NCBI GenBank assembly: GCA_017537945.1
Contig: JAFYJT010000043.1
Span: 1-37,305, forward strand
Direction: 5' to 3'
DNA from: Aeriscardovia sp.
GTDB taxonomy: Bacteria > Actinomycetota > Actinomycetes > Actinomycetales > Bifidobacteriaceae
Length of the DNA: 37,305 bases
Part shown: piece after piece, positions 7,330 through 14,681 of the stretch
Layout: the number at the start of each line of letters is the position of its first letter
Numbering within the stretch: position 1 is the first letter of the stretch
Notes under the pieces: generated by a model
Databases searched by the model: none
What the model saw: the letters and a program-made list of their open reading frames with translations, nothing else
What the model was told of the DNA's origin: nothing
Program-made: the position numbers and the translations under genes

Positions 7330-9390
7330 TTATTCTTCTTTCAGGCTCTCCAGAGCTTTTTCCACTACGTTTTCAACCGTCATCCCCAGGGCCTTCATGT
7401 TTTCGCTCCCGCTCCCCTGCAGGCCGAACCTGTCTATGCAAACCGTATTCCCGGAAAGGCCCACGTATTTGTACCAGCTCATAGGGCTGGCGGCCTCCAC
7501 GGCCACCCTCGCCCTTATCGCCTTGGGAAGCACTTTTTCCCTGTAGGAAAGGGGCTGGCGATCGAACCACTCCATACATGGAACAGATACAACCCTCGCC
7601 CTTATTCCCATTTTCTCCAGCTCCGTTCCGGCGTCGAGTATGAGGGAGACTTCCGATCCGCTGGCCATGAGGATTACTTCGTCCTCTTCTCCCCCCTTCA
7701 AGACGTAGGCCCCTTTGGGCAGGCCTTCGCGGGCCTTCTGCCTTGAAAGGAGGAGGCTTGGAACTTTTTGGCGGGTAAGGATTAGGGCGGAGGGGGAAGC
7801 TTCCTTTTTCTTAAAAATCTGCCTCCACGCTTCGCAGGTCTCAAAAGCGTCGCAGGGCCTTACCACATCGAGATTCGGCATCGCCCTAAGGGAAGAAAGG
7901 TGCTCTACAGGCTGATGCGTGGGGCCGTCTTCCCCCAAGGCTACAGAATCGTGGGTCAGGATAAAGATATTTGGGATGTCCATAAGGGCCGAAAGCCTTA
8001 CGGCGGCCCTCTCGTAATCTACAAACTGCAGGAAGGTCGCGCCAAAACAGCGGGTGCTGGATCCCAAAAGGATTCCGTTGGTGATGGCGCCCATGGCAAA
8101 TTCCCTTACCCCGAAGTGGATTATCCTCCCCCCCGGGGCGCATTCTCCCCACTGCTTCGTCCCCGATCCTTTGGGCCCAAAAGAGGCCGCGCCCTCTATC
8201 AGGGTGTTGTTGGATCCGGCCAAATCAGCGCTCCCCCCCCAGAATTCGGGCATCGCTCCCGCTATGGCGTTGATGGCCTTTCCAGAAGAGACCCGGGTGG
8301 GGAGCGGATCGGAAGAAAGGGTCGCTTCAAGCTCGTCTATCGCCTTGTCGAAGCCCTCGGGAAGGAGCCTTTCTTTCATCCTTTTGTGGAGCCGGGCCTT
8401 GTCGGGGTTTTCCTCTTCCCACGCCTCAAACTCTTTTTCCCACTTTTTCCTGGCTTCTTCCCCCCTCTTTATAGATTCTCTCGCATGCGCCAAAAGATCG
8501 GGGTCCACCTGGAACTTTTTGTCTTTGTCCAGCCCCAGCTCCTCCTTGAGCCCTCTGACGGCTTCCTCGCCCAGGGGGGCGCCGTGGCTTTTTTCGCTCC
8601 CCATTTTCCCTGGGGTCGGCCAGGCTATAACGGTGTCGACCTGGATGAAGTGGGGCCTGTCCTTGACCCCCCTGGCTTTTTCCACGGCGCTGAGGAAGGC
8701 CTGCACGTCCTCCTTGTAGCCCGAGGGGGCGTTGAAGCTCACCCGGTCGGTGTACCATCCGTAGCTTTTGTAGCGTTCCAAGACGTCCTCGGTCAGGGTA
8801 ATGGAGGCATCCCCCTCGATTTGGATCCTGTTGCTGTCAAAAACCACAAAGAGGTTGCCAAGTTTCTGGGTTCCTGCAAGCGAGGAAGCTTCCGAGCTCA
8901 CCCCTTCCTCTATGTCCCCTTCCCCGCATAAGGTCCACACTTCGTGGCTGAAGAGCCCGCTTTCTAGGAGGGCGGATTCAAACCTTGAAGCGAAGGCGAA
9001 GCCTACTGCAGTGGAAATCCCCTGCCCCAGGGGGCCCGTAGTCATTTCCACCCCCTCCGTCAGGCCGTATTCGGGGTGCCCCGGGGTTTTGGAATACATG
9101 GTCCTGTAGCCTTTGATGTCGTCTAGGGTAAGGTAGCCGGCCAAAAACAGCTGGACGTATTGGGCCAGGGAGGCGTGCCCGGAAGAAAGGATAAACCTGT
9201 CGCGCCCCTCCCACTTTGGATCCAGAGGATCGTGCCGCAACACGTAGCGGTAAAGGGCGTAGACTATGGGCGTCATGGATATCGCGCTTCCCGGGTGGCC
9301 GCTGCCGGCCTTTTGCACGGCGTCTGCAATCAGGCCTTTAGACATGGCTATGGTTTTTTCATCCAAATCAGACTTCTTCAACTCATCCAT
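7330..9390 (-). CDS. tkt: Transketolase
   Basis: Transketolase is a thiamine-diphosphate enzyme that transfers two-carbon ketol units; with Tal it feeds pentose phosphates into the phosphoketolase pathway. The 686-residue protein is full length. It has KAGSGHPGSAISM near the N-terminus, the diphosphate-binding motif GEGDIEEGVSSEAS ending in FDSNRIQIEGD, the catalytic glutamate in GVREFAMGAI, the histidine-rich DSVALGEDGPTHQPVEHL of the pyrimidine domain, and a C-terminal domain with SGSEVSLILDA. The ATG at 9390 has AAGGAT upstream. It is divergent from hrcA across a 174-base region; tkt-tal form one operon, the arrangement I recall for bifidobacteria. Confidence 0.98.
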   Translation of the reverse strand: MDELKKSDLDEKTIAMSKGLIADAVQKAGSGHPGSAISMTPIVYALYRYVLRHDPLDPKWEGRDRFILSSGHASLAQYVQLFLAGYLTLDDIKGYRTMYSKTPGHPEYGLTEGVEMTTGPLGQGISTAVGFAFASRFESALLESGLFSHEVWTLCGEGDIEEGVSSEASSLAGTQKLGNLFVVFDSNRIQIEGDASITLTEDVLERYKSYGWYTDRVSFNAPSGYKEDVQAFLSAVEKARGVKDRPHFIQVDTVIAWPTPGKMGSEKSHGAPLGEEAVRGLKEELGLDKDKKFQVDPDLLAHARESIKRGEEARKKWEKEFEAWEEENPDKARLHKRMKERLLPEGFDKAIDELEATLSSDPLPTRVSSGKAINAIAGAMPEFWGGSADLAGSNNTLIEGAASFGPKGSGTKQWGECAPGGRIIHFGVREFAMGAITNGILLGSSTRCFGATFLQFVDYERAAVRLSALMDIPNIFILTHDSVALGEDGPTHQPVEHLSSLRAMPNLDVVRPCDAFETCEAWRQIFKKKEASPSALILTRQKVPSLLLSRQKAREGLPKGAYVLKGGEEDEVILMASGSEVSLILDAGTELEKMGIRARVVSVPCMEWFDRQPLSYREKVLPKAIRARVAVEAASPMSWYKYVGLSGNTVCIDRFGLQGSGSENMKALGMTVENVVEKALESLKEE

Positions 9391-9491
9391 TTCAATCCTT
9401 AATCGAATGCCGGTGACGGAGGAAAACTCTCATTTTAAAGATTAGGAGGCGGCCCATAAATTTAACAGAAAGAGTAATTTTCCGAAAAAAT

Positions 9492-9518
9492 GTAGCACTC
9501 TCAGGCTTTGAGTGCTAA
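9492..9518 (+). promoter_or_regulatory. CIRCE operator (HrcA-binding inverted repeat)
   Basis: The arms GTAGCACTC and GAGTGCTAA flank a spacer of exactly 9 bases. This matches the CIRCE consensus (TTAGCACTC-N9-GAGTGCTAA) at 17 of 18 arm positions. A TATATT at 9524-9529 just downstream may be the -10 element of the hrcA promoter, so HrcA binding would block initiation. It lies 47 bases before the hrcA start, in the spacer shared with tkt. That implies autoregulation of hrcA-dnaJ and induction on heat or misfolding stress. Confidence 0.93.
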
Positions 9519-9564
9519 AACGATATATTATCGTCTTTCCCTTGAAGCCTAAGGAGGCAGAAAA

Positions 9565-10587
9565 GTGCACCAAGATCGTCAGATGCTGGTGCTCAAGATC
9601 GTAGTGGGAAAATACATACGCACCCATGAGCCCGTAGCATCGGGAAGCGTAGTCAAGGAATTTCCCGTTCCCATCAGCTCGGCCACCATACGCAACGACA
9701 TGGCGGCCCTTGAGAGGGAGGGCTACCTCATGGAGCCCCACACTTCGGCCGGCCGCGTTCCGACCGATAAAGGCTACAGGCAGTTTGTAGACGGCCTCTC
9801 CGATTCGGATCTGACAGATCCCCAGATTAGGTCCTTAAAGGAGCTGCTCGCTTCGGCCCCCGGGCTCGAGGAGGGCATCTCAAAAGCCGTGAAGTTTCTC
9901 GCGTCCCTCACCGGGCAGGTGGCGGTAGGGATTTCACCCCCCCTCTCCTCCCTCTTCCTGCACAGGCTGGAAGTAGTGGGAAGGGAATTCCTTACGGTGA
10001 TACTTATTTGCGACAGCGGGCAGGTGGAAAAAATCGGAATGGAAAATCCCGGTTTTTCCCTAGGGGAGATCGCGGAGGAAGTGGAAAAGCTGAACAGGGC
10101 GCTTGCAGGCGCGCCCTTGGCCGACTTGGCCTCCAGGATCGCCTCCCTCCCCTCCGCCTCTCCGGAAGAAGGAAAGTTTCTGGAAGGGCTTTCAAAGGGC
10201 GTAAAAGTCTGCGATTCGAAAAGGGAAGTCTACATTTACGGGATAGATCTGGCCTACAGGCAAATGCGGCAAGATCTTCTAACCCCCCTCTTGGATGCGC
10301 TTGAAGAAAGGATGACCCTCCTAAGGCTTATGGCTTCAATTTCGCAAGAGGGAATGGGGGTAGCGATAGGGTCGGAAATTCAATACGACTCCCTTTCCCG
10401 GGTTTCCATCCTTTCTGCCCGCTACGGGGCCGACGGATGGCAGGCTTTGATAGGATCGATTGGAAACACTTATATGAATTATCCCCGCGCCATTTCTTCC
10501 TTGAAGGGCGTAGCCGAATGCCTGTCGGATTTTGCATTCCAACAATTTCCCTCCGTTTCGGTCGACAGGAGTTTTAATGGAGAATGA
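9565..10587 (+). CDS. hrcA: Heat-inducible transcription repressor HrcA
   Basis: HrcA binds CIRCE operators and represses chaperone genes; it is kept active by GroEL. The 340-residue product starts at GTG (9565) with a strong AAGGAGG ribosome site. Its N-terminal winged helix contains [17 protein letters not shown], the recognition segment [18 protein letters not shown], and the conserved [18 protein letters not shown]. The remaining residues form the GAF-like and dimerisation domains. A CIRCE element lies directly upstream, so it regulates itself. The last 11 bases overlap dnaJ, giving a coupled hrcA-dnaJ operon as in other Actinobacteria. Confidence 0.97.
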   Translation: MHQDRQMLVLKIVVGKYIRTHEPVASGSVVKEFPVPISSATIRNDMAALEREGYLMEPHTSAGRVPTDKGYRQFVDGLSDSDLTDPQIRSLKELLASAPGLEEGISKAVKFLASLTGQVAVGISPPLSSLFLHRLEVVGREFLTVILICDSGQVEKIGMENPGFSLGEIAEEVEKLNRALAGAPLADLASRIASLPSASPEEGKFLEGLSKGVKVCDSKREVYIYGIDLAYRQMRQDLLTPLLDALEERMTLLRLMASISQEGMGVAIGSEIQYDSLSRVSILSARYGADGWQALIGSIGNTYMNYPRAISSLKGVAECLSDFAFQQFPSVSVDRSFNGE

Positions 10588-11722
10588 CTATTACAAAGTT
10601 CTAGGGGTCTCAAGGGACGCCAGCCAGGACGAAATACAAAAGGCGTACAGGAAGCTTTCGCGCCAGTACCACCCCGACATTGCCGGCAAAGAGTATGAAG
10701 ACAAGTTTAAGGAAATAAACGAAGCTTATTCCGTCCTCTCAGATCCTGAAAAGCGCGAGCAGTACGACATGGGCGCCTCCTCCTTCTCTCCTGGCGGCGG
10801 GGCAGGGTTTTCCCCTATGGATTTTTCCAACCTCGGGGATATTTTTGGGCAGTTTTTCGGAGGGGGCCCCTTTGGCGCCTCCCAAGGATCGCCCGTCCCT
10901 AGGGAAAACCGCGGGCGCGACGAGCTGGTGTCCCTGACCATAAGTTTGAAAGATGCCGTCTTCGGGGCGGAAAAGCAGATAGAAATCACCACATTTGCAA
11001 AATGCAAAGCATGTGAAGGGACGGGGTCGAAAAGCAAAAGCGCGCCCGTCCCCTGCCCCGCCTGCCAGGGGACGGGGGTAAAGCGCCAAGTCCAAAGAAG
11101 CATACTTGGCCAAATCCTTACTACAGTCCCCTGCCCCCAGTGCCAGGGGCACGGGACAATAATCCCAGACCCCTGCCCCGCCTGCCAGGGGACGGGGAGG
11201 ATCAGGGTCAAAAGGACGATAAAGGTAAGGATTCCGGCCGGAATAGAGGACGGGGCGCGCATAAAGCTGGCAGGGCAGGGAGAGGCCGGCCAATTCGGAG
11301 GTCCGGCCGGAGACCTTTACGTGGAAGTGCACATAGCCCCGAACCGGGAATTTACGCGAAAAGGCCAGGACCTCCACTGCTGGCTTTCCATCCCTATGAC
11401 TTGGGCGGCCCTGGGCGCCAAGACTTCAATCTCCACTTTCGACGGGGAAAAAGAGTTGGAAATACCCGCCGGCACCCAGTACGGGCAAACGGTGGTGATG
11501 CCCGGACTCGGCCTTCCCAAATCTGAAAAAGAGCGGGGGGACATCATAGTGCACGTGCAAATTGAAGTGCCTACGAACCTGTCGGGGGAGCAAAAGGAGC
11601 TCCTGGAAAAGTTCGCCTCCCTCCATGATTCGGGGGCGGGGGCAAACATGCAGGCCGCCCAGGAAATGAAGCCCAAAAAGAATATATTCGCCAGGATGAA
11701 GGAGGCGCTCAAGGGAGAATAG
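10577..11722 (+). CDS. dnaJ: Chaperone protein DnaJ (hrcA-linked)
   Basis: DnaJ delivers unfolded clients to DnaK and stimulates its ATPase. The ATG at 10577 (AGGAG upstream at 10567) gives [16 protein letters not shown], a normal J-domain start. An in-frame ATG at 10532 would add 15 unrelated residues. The 381-residue protein has the HPD motif at 32-34, a Gly/Phe-rich linker, four CxxCxGxG zinc repeats (about 143-207: [32 protein letters not shown]), and the two client-binding beta domains. It is the DnaJ paralogue cotranscribed with HrcA in Actinobacteria; the dnaK-linked copy would be elsewhere. Its stop abuts the stop of the convergent Nudix gene with no base between them. Confidence 0.96.
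   Translation: MENDYYKVLGVSRDASQDEIQKAYRKLSRQYHPDIAGKEYEDKFKEINEAYSVLSDPEKREQYDMGASSFSPGGGAGFSPMDFSNLGDIFGQFFGGGPFGASQGSPVPRENRGRDELVSLTISLKDAVFGAEKQIEITTFAKCKACEGTGSKSKSAPVPCPACQGTGVKRQVQRSILGQILTTVPCPQCQGHGTIIPDPCPACQGTGRIRVKRTIKVRIPAGIEDGARIKLAGQGEAGQFGGPAGDLYVEVHIAPNREFTRKGQDLHCWLSIPMTWAALGAKTSISTFDGEKELEIPAGTQYGQTVVMPGLGLPKSEKERGDIIVHVQIEVPTNLSGEQKELLEKFASLHDSGAGANMQAAQEMKPKKNIFARMKEALKGE
11050..11197 (+). repeat. 28-base perfect direct repeat inside dnaJ zinc region
   Basis: Bases 11050-11077 and 11170-11197 are identical and lie exactly 120 bases apart. Each copy encodes a CPACQGTG zinc motif. Each also contains the inverted arms CCCCTG and CAGGGG around a 10-base loop, so the mRNA could fold locally. 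The third motif between them is similar but not identical. Confidence 0.85.
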
Positions 11723-12496
11723 TCAAAGCCTCTGCGGAAGTGAGGGAAAGGGGGAAAAAGGCACCAAAGAAAGGGAGGGCGCCCCCCCTTTTCCAATTTG
11801 CGCGCAATAGATTCCGGGCCCTTTGGGAAAAATCCCAAATTTTTCCAGCCCCGCTTCCTTTGCCGAGCTAAGAAGGGCCACCCTCCTTTCCCGCACCTGC
11901 CCCCGGCCCAGGGGGGAGAGGGGGGCGCCGGAAAGCTTTGAATAAAAAGACGCGAGGCGGAGGGCCGAAGGGGAGAAAATGACCCGTTCGGGTGCAAAGC
12001 AGGAAAGCGTCCTAGAAAAGGAGAGGCGGAAGGAAGGGCCTACAAAGGAGGGATCGGCCCAAAACACGGCAAGGGCAGGGAGGGGGGGGAGGCCTGAGAG
12101 CAAATTGCGATCGTCCCGGTAAGTCAGAAGCCCCGCGGCTTCTTCCTTTCTCGCGAACTTCACTTCCTCCGTTTCGCTGTCTTTCCACCTTTTGGTCCCG
12201 AGCCCCTTTTGGACTTTCGACGCCAGGACCCCGGGGATTTTTTCCCCCCGGAAGTAAAAGACGGATTTTTCCCCAAATCGGGTGGCGTAGGAGGTGGATC
12301 CCAAAAACCCCAGAAGGCGTATGCTCTTGCCGGTCTCCTCTTCCGCTTCGCGCAGGGCGCAGTGCGCCACGCTTTCCCCGGCTTCGATTTGGCCTTTTGG
12401 GAGGCTCCAGTCTTTGTAAAAGCTCCTGTGGACTACGGCCACTTTTCCCCCCTCCTCTATCACTACCCCCGCAGCCCTCGTCCTTAGACTTGCCAT
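11723..12496 (-). CDS. Nudix hydrolase with a degenerate C-terminal domain (MutT1-like)
   Basis: Nudix enzymes hydrolyse nucleoside diphosphates linked to another group. I chose the ATG at 12496 (GAAGGG upstream), not a TTG-like start further up, because it begins MASLRTRAAGVVIEEGG; the product is 257 residues. The Nudix box is intact: G35-x5-E41-x7-REAEEETG at 49-56. Actinobacterial MutT1-type proteins carry a histidine-phosphatase domain after the Nudix domain. Here the C-terminal ~115 residues contain FAPERVIFSPSALRLASFY, which resembles the middle of that domain, but the catalytic RHG motif is not present (the place where it is expected reads LAVFWADPS) and the tail is low complexity. Sanitising oxidised nucleotides or cleaving diadenosine polyphosphates are both plausible. 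The stop directly abuts that of dnaJ. Confidence 0.85.
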   Translation of the reverse strand: MASLRTRAAGVVIEEGGKVAVVHRSFYKDWSLPKGQIEAGESVAHCALREAEEETGKSIRLLGFLGSTSYATRFGEKSVFYFRGEKIPGVLASKVQKGLGTKRWKDSETEEVKFARKEEAAGLLTYRDDRNLLSGLPPLPALAVFWADPSFVGPSFRLSFSRTLSCFAPERVIFSPSALRLASFYSKLSGAPLSPLGRGQVRERRVALLSSAKEAGLEKFGIFPKGPGIYCAQIGKGGAPSLSLVPFSPFPSLPQRL

Positions 12497-12563
12497 TGTC
12501 CCTTCTTTCGCCAAATTTTGTATACCATTTTTATATCGAATCAACAGGAAGGCTGAATAAAGC

Positions 12564-14099
12564 ATGTCCCTTTACGGCAAATACCGCCCTGAAACTTTTC
12601 CTGAAGTCATAGGCCAGGATCTTATTACCAGCGCCCTCTCCAATGCCATAGACAATTCTAGAATTTCCCAGGCTTACCTTTTTTCCGGGCCCAGAGGCTG
12701 CGGGAAGACCAGCTGCGCCCGCATTTTGGCCAGGTGCCTAAATTGCGCCAAGGGTCCCACTTCCCGCCCCTGCGGCGAATGCGAAAGCTGCCTGGAACTG
12801 GGAAGGGGCGGGACGGGTTCTTTGGACGTAATGGAAATCGACGCGGCCAGCCACAACAGCGTGGAGGACGCCAGGAACCTAAGGGGCCAGGTCCAGTTCT
12901 CGCCCGTAAGGGACAGGTACAAGATTTTCATCCTCGACGAGGCCCATATGATCAGCACCCAGGGCTTTAACGCCCTTCTCAAAGTGGTGGAAGAGCCTCC
13001 CAAAAACACCGTCTTCATCTTTGCCACCACCGCTCCGGAAAAAGTCCTGGCCACCATCCGCTCCAGGACGGTGCATTATTCCTTCAGGCTGGTGGAGCCC
13101 GGGATAATGAAAAAGCACCTGGAGCGGGTTTGCGATCAAGAAGGGGTGGAAGCGGGAAGCGAAGTCTTGGACATGGTAGTCAGGCAGGGGGGCGGCTCGG
13201 TGAGGGACTCCCTGTCGGTCTTGGAAGAACTCATAAACGGCCGGGAGGGCGACGAACTGGATCCTGAAAGGTGCAGGAAAATTTTGGGGCTCCTTCCTTC
13301 CGACCTTGTGGAAAACTACCTTGAAGCCGTATTGAAAGGGGAGGCGGCCAAGGCTTACGGCCTTGGGGAAAAGATGGGGGCCTTCGAACCGTCGGCCATG
13401 ATGGAGGCCCTCTTGGAATCGGTCAGGGAAAAACTGGTGGAGGAGTTTAAAAGAGGGGGGGGAGGCCAAGAAACCTCAAAGCTCCTCTTTGTTTCAGAAT
13501 CGGTGAAGGACTACTCCTCCCTTTTCAAGCTCCCTTTGCCCCAGGGCCTCTCCTTGGACCTTTTGACTTCAAAGCTCCTTTCTTCGTCCTTCTCCCCTTC
13601 CCCGCAGCCCCCCCTGGCTTCCGGGGGCGCCCCGGAAGAGGCAAAGCGCCTCCCCCCTTCCGTGTCCGAGCGGCCTTCCGGCCAGCCTCAAAAGGCCGAG
13701 GCGGAATTTAAGGCGAAGTGGGAAAGGCTCGTTTCCTCCCTGCCGGAAGAAGCAAAAAGGGAAATGACGGCCGAAAAGCTCCCCAAAGTGGATTTCAAGC
13801 AGTCCCAGGGGGGGTGGGCCATCCTCCTTACCTTCGCCACCCCCTTGGATCAGCACGCTTTCGCCCTGCGCCTTGACCGGGCCATCCCCAAAATAGTATC
13901 GGAAGCGGTAAGAAAGGAATTCGGATCGGGCTTTTCCATCCAGGCGTCAAAAAAAGCCGCCAACGGGGAGGCGGTCACCAAAGTAAAAGACATGAGCACT
14001 TCGGAACTGGCCAGGCTTTCGAGCCAAATGCTTTCCGAAAGCCCTATGAGCGTGGAAGAAATCGCCGAAAAGGTAGAAGGAAAGGTGGTGGAGGGCTGA
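12564..14099 (+). CDS. dnaX: DNA polymerase III subunit gamma/tau
   Basis: DnaX is the ATPase of the clamp loader that places the beta clamp on primed DNA. The 511-residue product starts MSLYGKYRPETFPEVIGQ, followed by Walker A GPRGCGKTS, a four-cysteine zinc module (CLNC, then CGECESC), Walker B LDEAHMIS, the sensor-1 region FATTAPEKV, and the SRC-like SRTVHYSF. After residue about 340 the tail is Pro/Ser-rich and variable and ends in a short alpha-helical domain, a modest tau length. AGGAAGG lies 11 bases before the ATG. It is divergent from the Nudix gene across 67 AT-rich bases that must contain both promoters; I could not fix a -35/-10 pair. recR begins on the next base after the stop. 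Confidence 0.97.
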   Translation: MSLYGKYRPETFPEVIGQDLITSALSNAIDNSRISQAYLFSGPRGCGKTSCARILARCLNCAKGPTSRPCGECESCLELGRGGTGSLDVMEIDAASHNSVEDARNLRGQVQFSPVRDRYKIFILDEAHMISTQGFNALLKVVEEPPKNTVFIFATTAPEKVLATIRSRTVHYSFRLVEPGIMKKHLERVCDQEGVEAGSEVLDMVVRQGGGSVRDSLSVLEELINGREGDELDPERCRKILGLLPSDLVENYLEAVLKGEAAKAYGLGEKMGAFEPSAMMEALLESVREKLVEEFKRGGGGQETSKLLFVSESVKDYSSLFKLPLPQGLSLDLLTSKLLSSSFSPSPQPPLASGGAPEEAKRLPPSVSERPSGQPQKAEAEFKAKWERLVSSLPEEAKREMTAEKLPKVDFKQSQGGWAILLTFATPLDQHAFALRLDRAIPKIVSEAVRKEFGSGFSIQASKKAANGEAVTKVKDMSTSELARLSSQMLSESPMSVEEIAEKVEGKVVEG

Positions 14100-14681
14100 A
14101 TGGAGATTATAGAAGAGGCCATAGAGGCTTTCAGCCAGCTCCCGGGAATAGGCCCTAAAAGCGCCAAGAGGATCGTTTATTCTATCCTTTCTTCCCCACA
14201 GAAGGGAAAAAGGATAGAAGGGGCTATAGAAAGGCTCTCAAACGATTTGACGTTCTGCAGGATCTGCGGGAACGTGTCGGACGGGGAAGTGTGCGGGATT
14301 TGTTCGGATCCGAGACGGGAAAGCACAATTTGCGTAGTGGGAAAGCCTTTTGACGTGATGAGTTTTGAAAAGACGGGGGCCTACCGGGGGAAGTACCACG
14401 TTTTGGGGGGGCTTATAGACCCCTTGAACGGGATAGGCCCCAAGGACCTTAGGATAGCGGAGTTAAAAGAGCGGGTGGAAAAGGAAAAGGCGCCCGAAGT
14501 GATCCTGGCTTTGGATTCTACGGTGGAGGGGCAGGCCACTTCCTCTTTCCTTTCCTCCTTCCTCCGTGGCTGCGCCGAAATTTCCCGCCTCGCCTCCGGG
14601 ATCCCTGTAGGTTCCGAACTCGAATACACCGACGAACTCACCCTTTCCAGGGCCCTGACGGACAGGACGCGGGAAGGTTAG
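14100..14681 (+). CDS. recR: Recombination protein RecR
   Basis: RecR works with RecF and RecO to load RecA at single-stranded gaps. The 193-residue protein has an N-terminal helix-hairpin-helix (LPGIGPKSAKR), a four-cysteine zinc finger (C53, C56, C65, C68), and a Toprim domain with VVGKPFDVMSFEKTG, YHVLGGLIDPLNGIGP and ASGIPVGSELEYTDELTL; GxxL/EYxDE is the usual C-terminal signature. It follows dnaX with no gap, a very common pairing. Its last four bases overlap the 3' end of the convergent ABC transporter gene. Confidence 0.97.
   Translation: MEIIEEAIEAFSQLPGIGPKSAKRIVYSILSSPQKGKRIEGAIERLSNDLTFCRICGNVSDGEVCGICSDPRRESTICVVGKPFDVMSFEKTGAYRGKYHVLGGLIDPLNGIGPKDLRIAELKERVEKEKAPEVILALDSTVEGQATSSFLSSFLRGCAEISRLASGIPVGSELEYTDELTLSRALTDRTREG

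Noticed and set aside
7900-8931. A long open frame on the plus strand opposite tkt (343 codons).
   Set aside because: It is an antisense shadow of a clear gene with no domain pattern and biased composition; several other long antisense frames (for example 30364-31302 and 32959-33789) were rejected for the same reason.
13940-13965. A run of seven A in dnaX as a programmed frameshift site for gamma/tau.
   Set aside because: It is near the end of the gene, is in phase AAA AAA after TCA, not A-AAA-AAG, and has no clear stimulating hairpin.
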